Positions 6,613-8,035 of a DNA stretch of 8,035 nt are shown here, piece after piece (positions within the stretch are counted from its first letter, which is position 1; every line of letters begins with the position of its first letter). The stretch lies in assembly GCA_016297165.1 (NCBI GenBank), contig JAEDHF010000084.1:1-8035 (forward strand). Direction: 5' to 3'. A model generated the notes under the pieces. It was not told the origin of the DNA and searched no databases. It saw nothing but the letters and a program-made list of their open reading frames with translations. Position numbers and translations under genes: made by a program. This stretch comes from Oscillospiraceae bacterium. Its GTDB lineage: Bacteria > Bacillota > Clostridia > Oscillospirales > Ruminococcaceae.

Positions 6613-6641
6613 TTGCAATACTATGTGAAAAGTTGTATAAT
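6613..6641 (+). promoter_or_regulatory. Sigma-A-type promoter of the helicase-like gene
   Basis: TTGCAA at 6613-6618, a 17-bp spacer and TATAAT at 6636-6641. The start site should be near 6648, leaving an AT-rich leader of about 75 nt. Together with the terminator upstream it shows that the next gene is a separate transcription unit. Confidence 0.75.
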
Positions 6642-6722
6642 GTAAGTTGAGATACTATATACGTCCTTTTTGATATGTTTTTGTATAAAATCACATTAAA
6701 TCGTGACGGAAAGGAAGGCTTT

Positions 6723-8035
6723 ATGAACGGAAACGATATTAAATGGATAACAGCCAACAGCCTTAACCTTAACAACTTCTATTTCAGCATTCCCGAAAAG
6801 CTGGATAAATTCGGCTATTGCGTGGATTTCAGCGGCTATGGCGAGGGAAAGCTCGATAAGGCGCAGATATGCATTTTAGACGTTGCTAAGGAAAAGGAAA
6901 AGCCCAATATCCTTATTATATGCCCCGAGGGCAGTAAGCAGAGCTGGTACAGCGCTCTTCTTACAGGTCTCGGACTTGATTTCAAATTCGTTAACGGCGG
7001 ACGGGATACGATTATGTTCTTCGCTCCCGAAATGTCTAACCTTTTAATCGTTGATGAAAGGGTATTAAGAGAGGGAGAGAATTCCGCCTACGGAAATATA
7101 AGAAAGAGCGGAATAGTATGGGATCTTCTCATAATCGACGCCTCCGGCTCAATCGACGGTATGGAGCCCGAGCTTTATACTGACTGTGTAGGCTCTAAAG
7201 CGGATAAGCTCCTTATTTTCGCTCCCTACCCTTCGGAATATACACAGGGTCCCGACGGCATAAAGTCGGTAGTTAAGGCTCTTTTAAGCAGCACTGCCAT
7301 GGCAGAGGGTATCGACTCCTATCCTATTGATAAGAGCGTTATGGAATTTACTATGGAAACTCCCTACGCCGACTATCCCGCAGAAGAGGAGAGCGCACAT
7401 AAGGTTACCTCAATAAGCTATTCCTTCGACGAAAAGGATATCCCTAAGGATTTACATATAAGCGAAATCGCTTCCGGCGGCGGCTACAGCCACGGCGGTA
7501 ATATCTTCGAGGAATATAACCTTGAGGAAAGAAAGACCTATCTTAAGCCCGTCTATACAAGAAGCGACGCCGAAACCCTTAAGAATAAGGATAAGAAGCT
7601 TCAGAAATTCCTTGAAATCATTGACAGCGTTCTTAATTCCGAGGATAAGCTCGCTATAGTATATTTCGAATCGGAGGCTACCGTTTCCTATATCGAAAAA
7701 ATCCTTTCCGCTATCTATTTCGATAAAAAGGATAATATGGCATATTACTATAAGACCCGTTTCGATGTAAACCGTCTTAAGCAGATTTACGAGATTCTCC
7801 CCGAGCGTAAGCTTAAGGTAATTCTTACTACCGATAAGCTTGGCGAGGTAAGCGGTATTATGGGAAATATCACCCATATCATCAACTACGAGCTCCCCGA
7901 TAACCCCGTTATGCTCCAGCAGAGGTATATGCGCCGCAGTCCTGCCACAAAAGCCGCTCCCGAATTCATCATCTTTGTGGACGAAAACGGACTTTTCGAC
8001 AGCAGAATCCTCGGAAAGGCTCTCTCGGGCAATCT
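6723..8035 (+). CDS. Degenerate SNF2/RapA-like superfamily 2 helicase-fold protein (3' end outside window)
   Basis: The frame is open from ATG 6723 to the window edge: 437 residues, no stop. AAGGAAGG at 6711-6718 is the ribosome site. The order of segments follows SNF2/RapA helicases: a possible Walker A remnant with GEGKL at 40-44, motif Ia-like ILIICPEGSKQSW at 63-75, Walker B-like WDLLIIDA at 133-140, a motif III position LLIFAPYP at 163-170, then a second RecA-like domain with IVYFES at 312-317, motif V-like VILTTDKLGE at 366-375, INYELPDNP at 387-395 and motif VI-like LQQRYMRR at 398-405. Several key residues differ from active enzymes: the usual DEAH is IDAS, so the catalytic Glu is missing, TATP is FAPYP, and QRxGR has Met for Gly. 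I infer an inactive or altered ATPase; helicase-fold homology itself is judged by eye. No signal peptide. Partner genes may follow to the right. Confidence 0.72.
   Translation, partial: MNGNDIKWITANSLNLNNFYFSIPEKLDKFGYCVDFSGYGEGKLDKAQICILDVAKEKEKPNILIICPEGSKQSWYSALLTGLGLDFKFVNGGRDTIMFFAPEMSNLLIVDERVLREGENSAYGNIRKSGIVWDLLIIDASGSIDGMEPELYTDCVGSKADKLLIFAPYPSEYTQGPDGIKSVVKALLSSTAMAEGIDSYPIDKSVMEFTMETPYADYPAEEESAHKVTSISYSFDEKDIPKDLHISEIASGGGYSHGGNIFEEYNLEERKTYLKPVYTRSDAETLKNKDKKLQKFLEIIDSVLNSEDKLAIVYFESEATVSYIEKILSAIYFDKKDNMAYYYKTRFDVNRLKQIYEILPERKLKVILTTDKLGEVSGIMGNITHIINYELPDNPVMLQQRYMRRSPATKAAPEFIIFVDENGLFDSRILGKALSGN

Noticed and set aside
6684..6689. TATAAA as a second -10 box for the helicase-like gene
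   Set aside because: No acceptable -35 box lies 16-18 bp upstream, whereas TTGCAA-17-TATAAT at 6613-6641 is a good promoter.
6584..6775. 63-codon minus-strand frame in the spacer before the helicase-like gene
   Set aside because: It overlaps the opposite-strand promoter and gene start, has no ribosome site and is typical of chance frames in AT-rich DNA.
7452..7877. 141-codon minus-strand frame opposite the helicase-like gene
   Set aside because: Antisense shadow of a gene with a continuous frame, promoter, ribosome site and helicase-like motifs.

Overview
The window looks like chromosomal DNA from a Gram-positive, low-to-moderate GC Clostridia. A Ruminococcus-like Oscillospiraceae gut or rumen bacterium is the best guess. 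The reasons are balanced-GC coding DNA with AT-rich intergenic DNA, GAGG-type ribosome binding sites, near-consensus sigma-A promoters, a Gram-positive style type IV pilus gene order, and a GH130 enzyme resembling the mannooligosaccharide phosphorylases of Ruminococcus albus. The genus is an inference; no rRNA or tRNA is present to confirm it.

Left part (1-5054, minus strand): one type IV pilus assembly operon. It reads, from its promoter at about 5100-5128 leftward, pilC (inner-membrane platform), a fused pilM-pilN gene, pilO (starting with GTG inside the end of pilMN) and a large minor-pilin candidate that runs off the left edge. The last gene has a PilX/GspK-like hydrophobic N-terminus followed by glycine-rich repeats of about 20-22 residues that look like a beta-helix. 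Together these genes would build the membrane alignment complex and part of the filament tip. The motor ATPase (pilB/pilT), prepilin peptidase (pilD) and major pilin are not in the window.

Middle (5055-5444): a 390-bp AT-rich divergent intergenic region. It carries the leftward pil promoter, palindromic ACAAATT half-sites just upstream of it, a cluster of TTAAGTWA direct repeats, a small inverted repeat, and a perfect TTGACA-17-TATAAT rightward promoter.

Right part (5445-8035, plus strand): first a monocistronic GH130 phosphorylase with its own promoter and hairpin terminator. It is probably a cytoplasmic beta-1,4-mannooligosaccharide phosphorylase that releases mannose 1-phosphate. Then, behind a separate promoter, comes a long open gene truncated by the right edge. 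Its order of motifs matches SNF2/RapA-type superfamily 2 helicases, but several catalytic motifs are degenerate: the Walker B acidic pair is IIDA, TATP is replaced by FAPYP, and the arginine finger motif is altered. It is the least explained object in the window.

I see no CRISPR array, insertion sequence, phage gene or RNA gene. The three transcription units appear functionally unrelated to each other.
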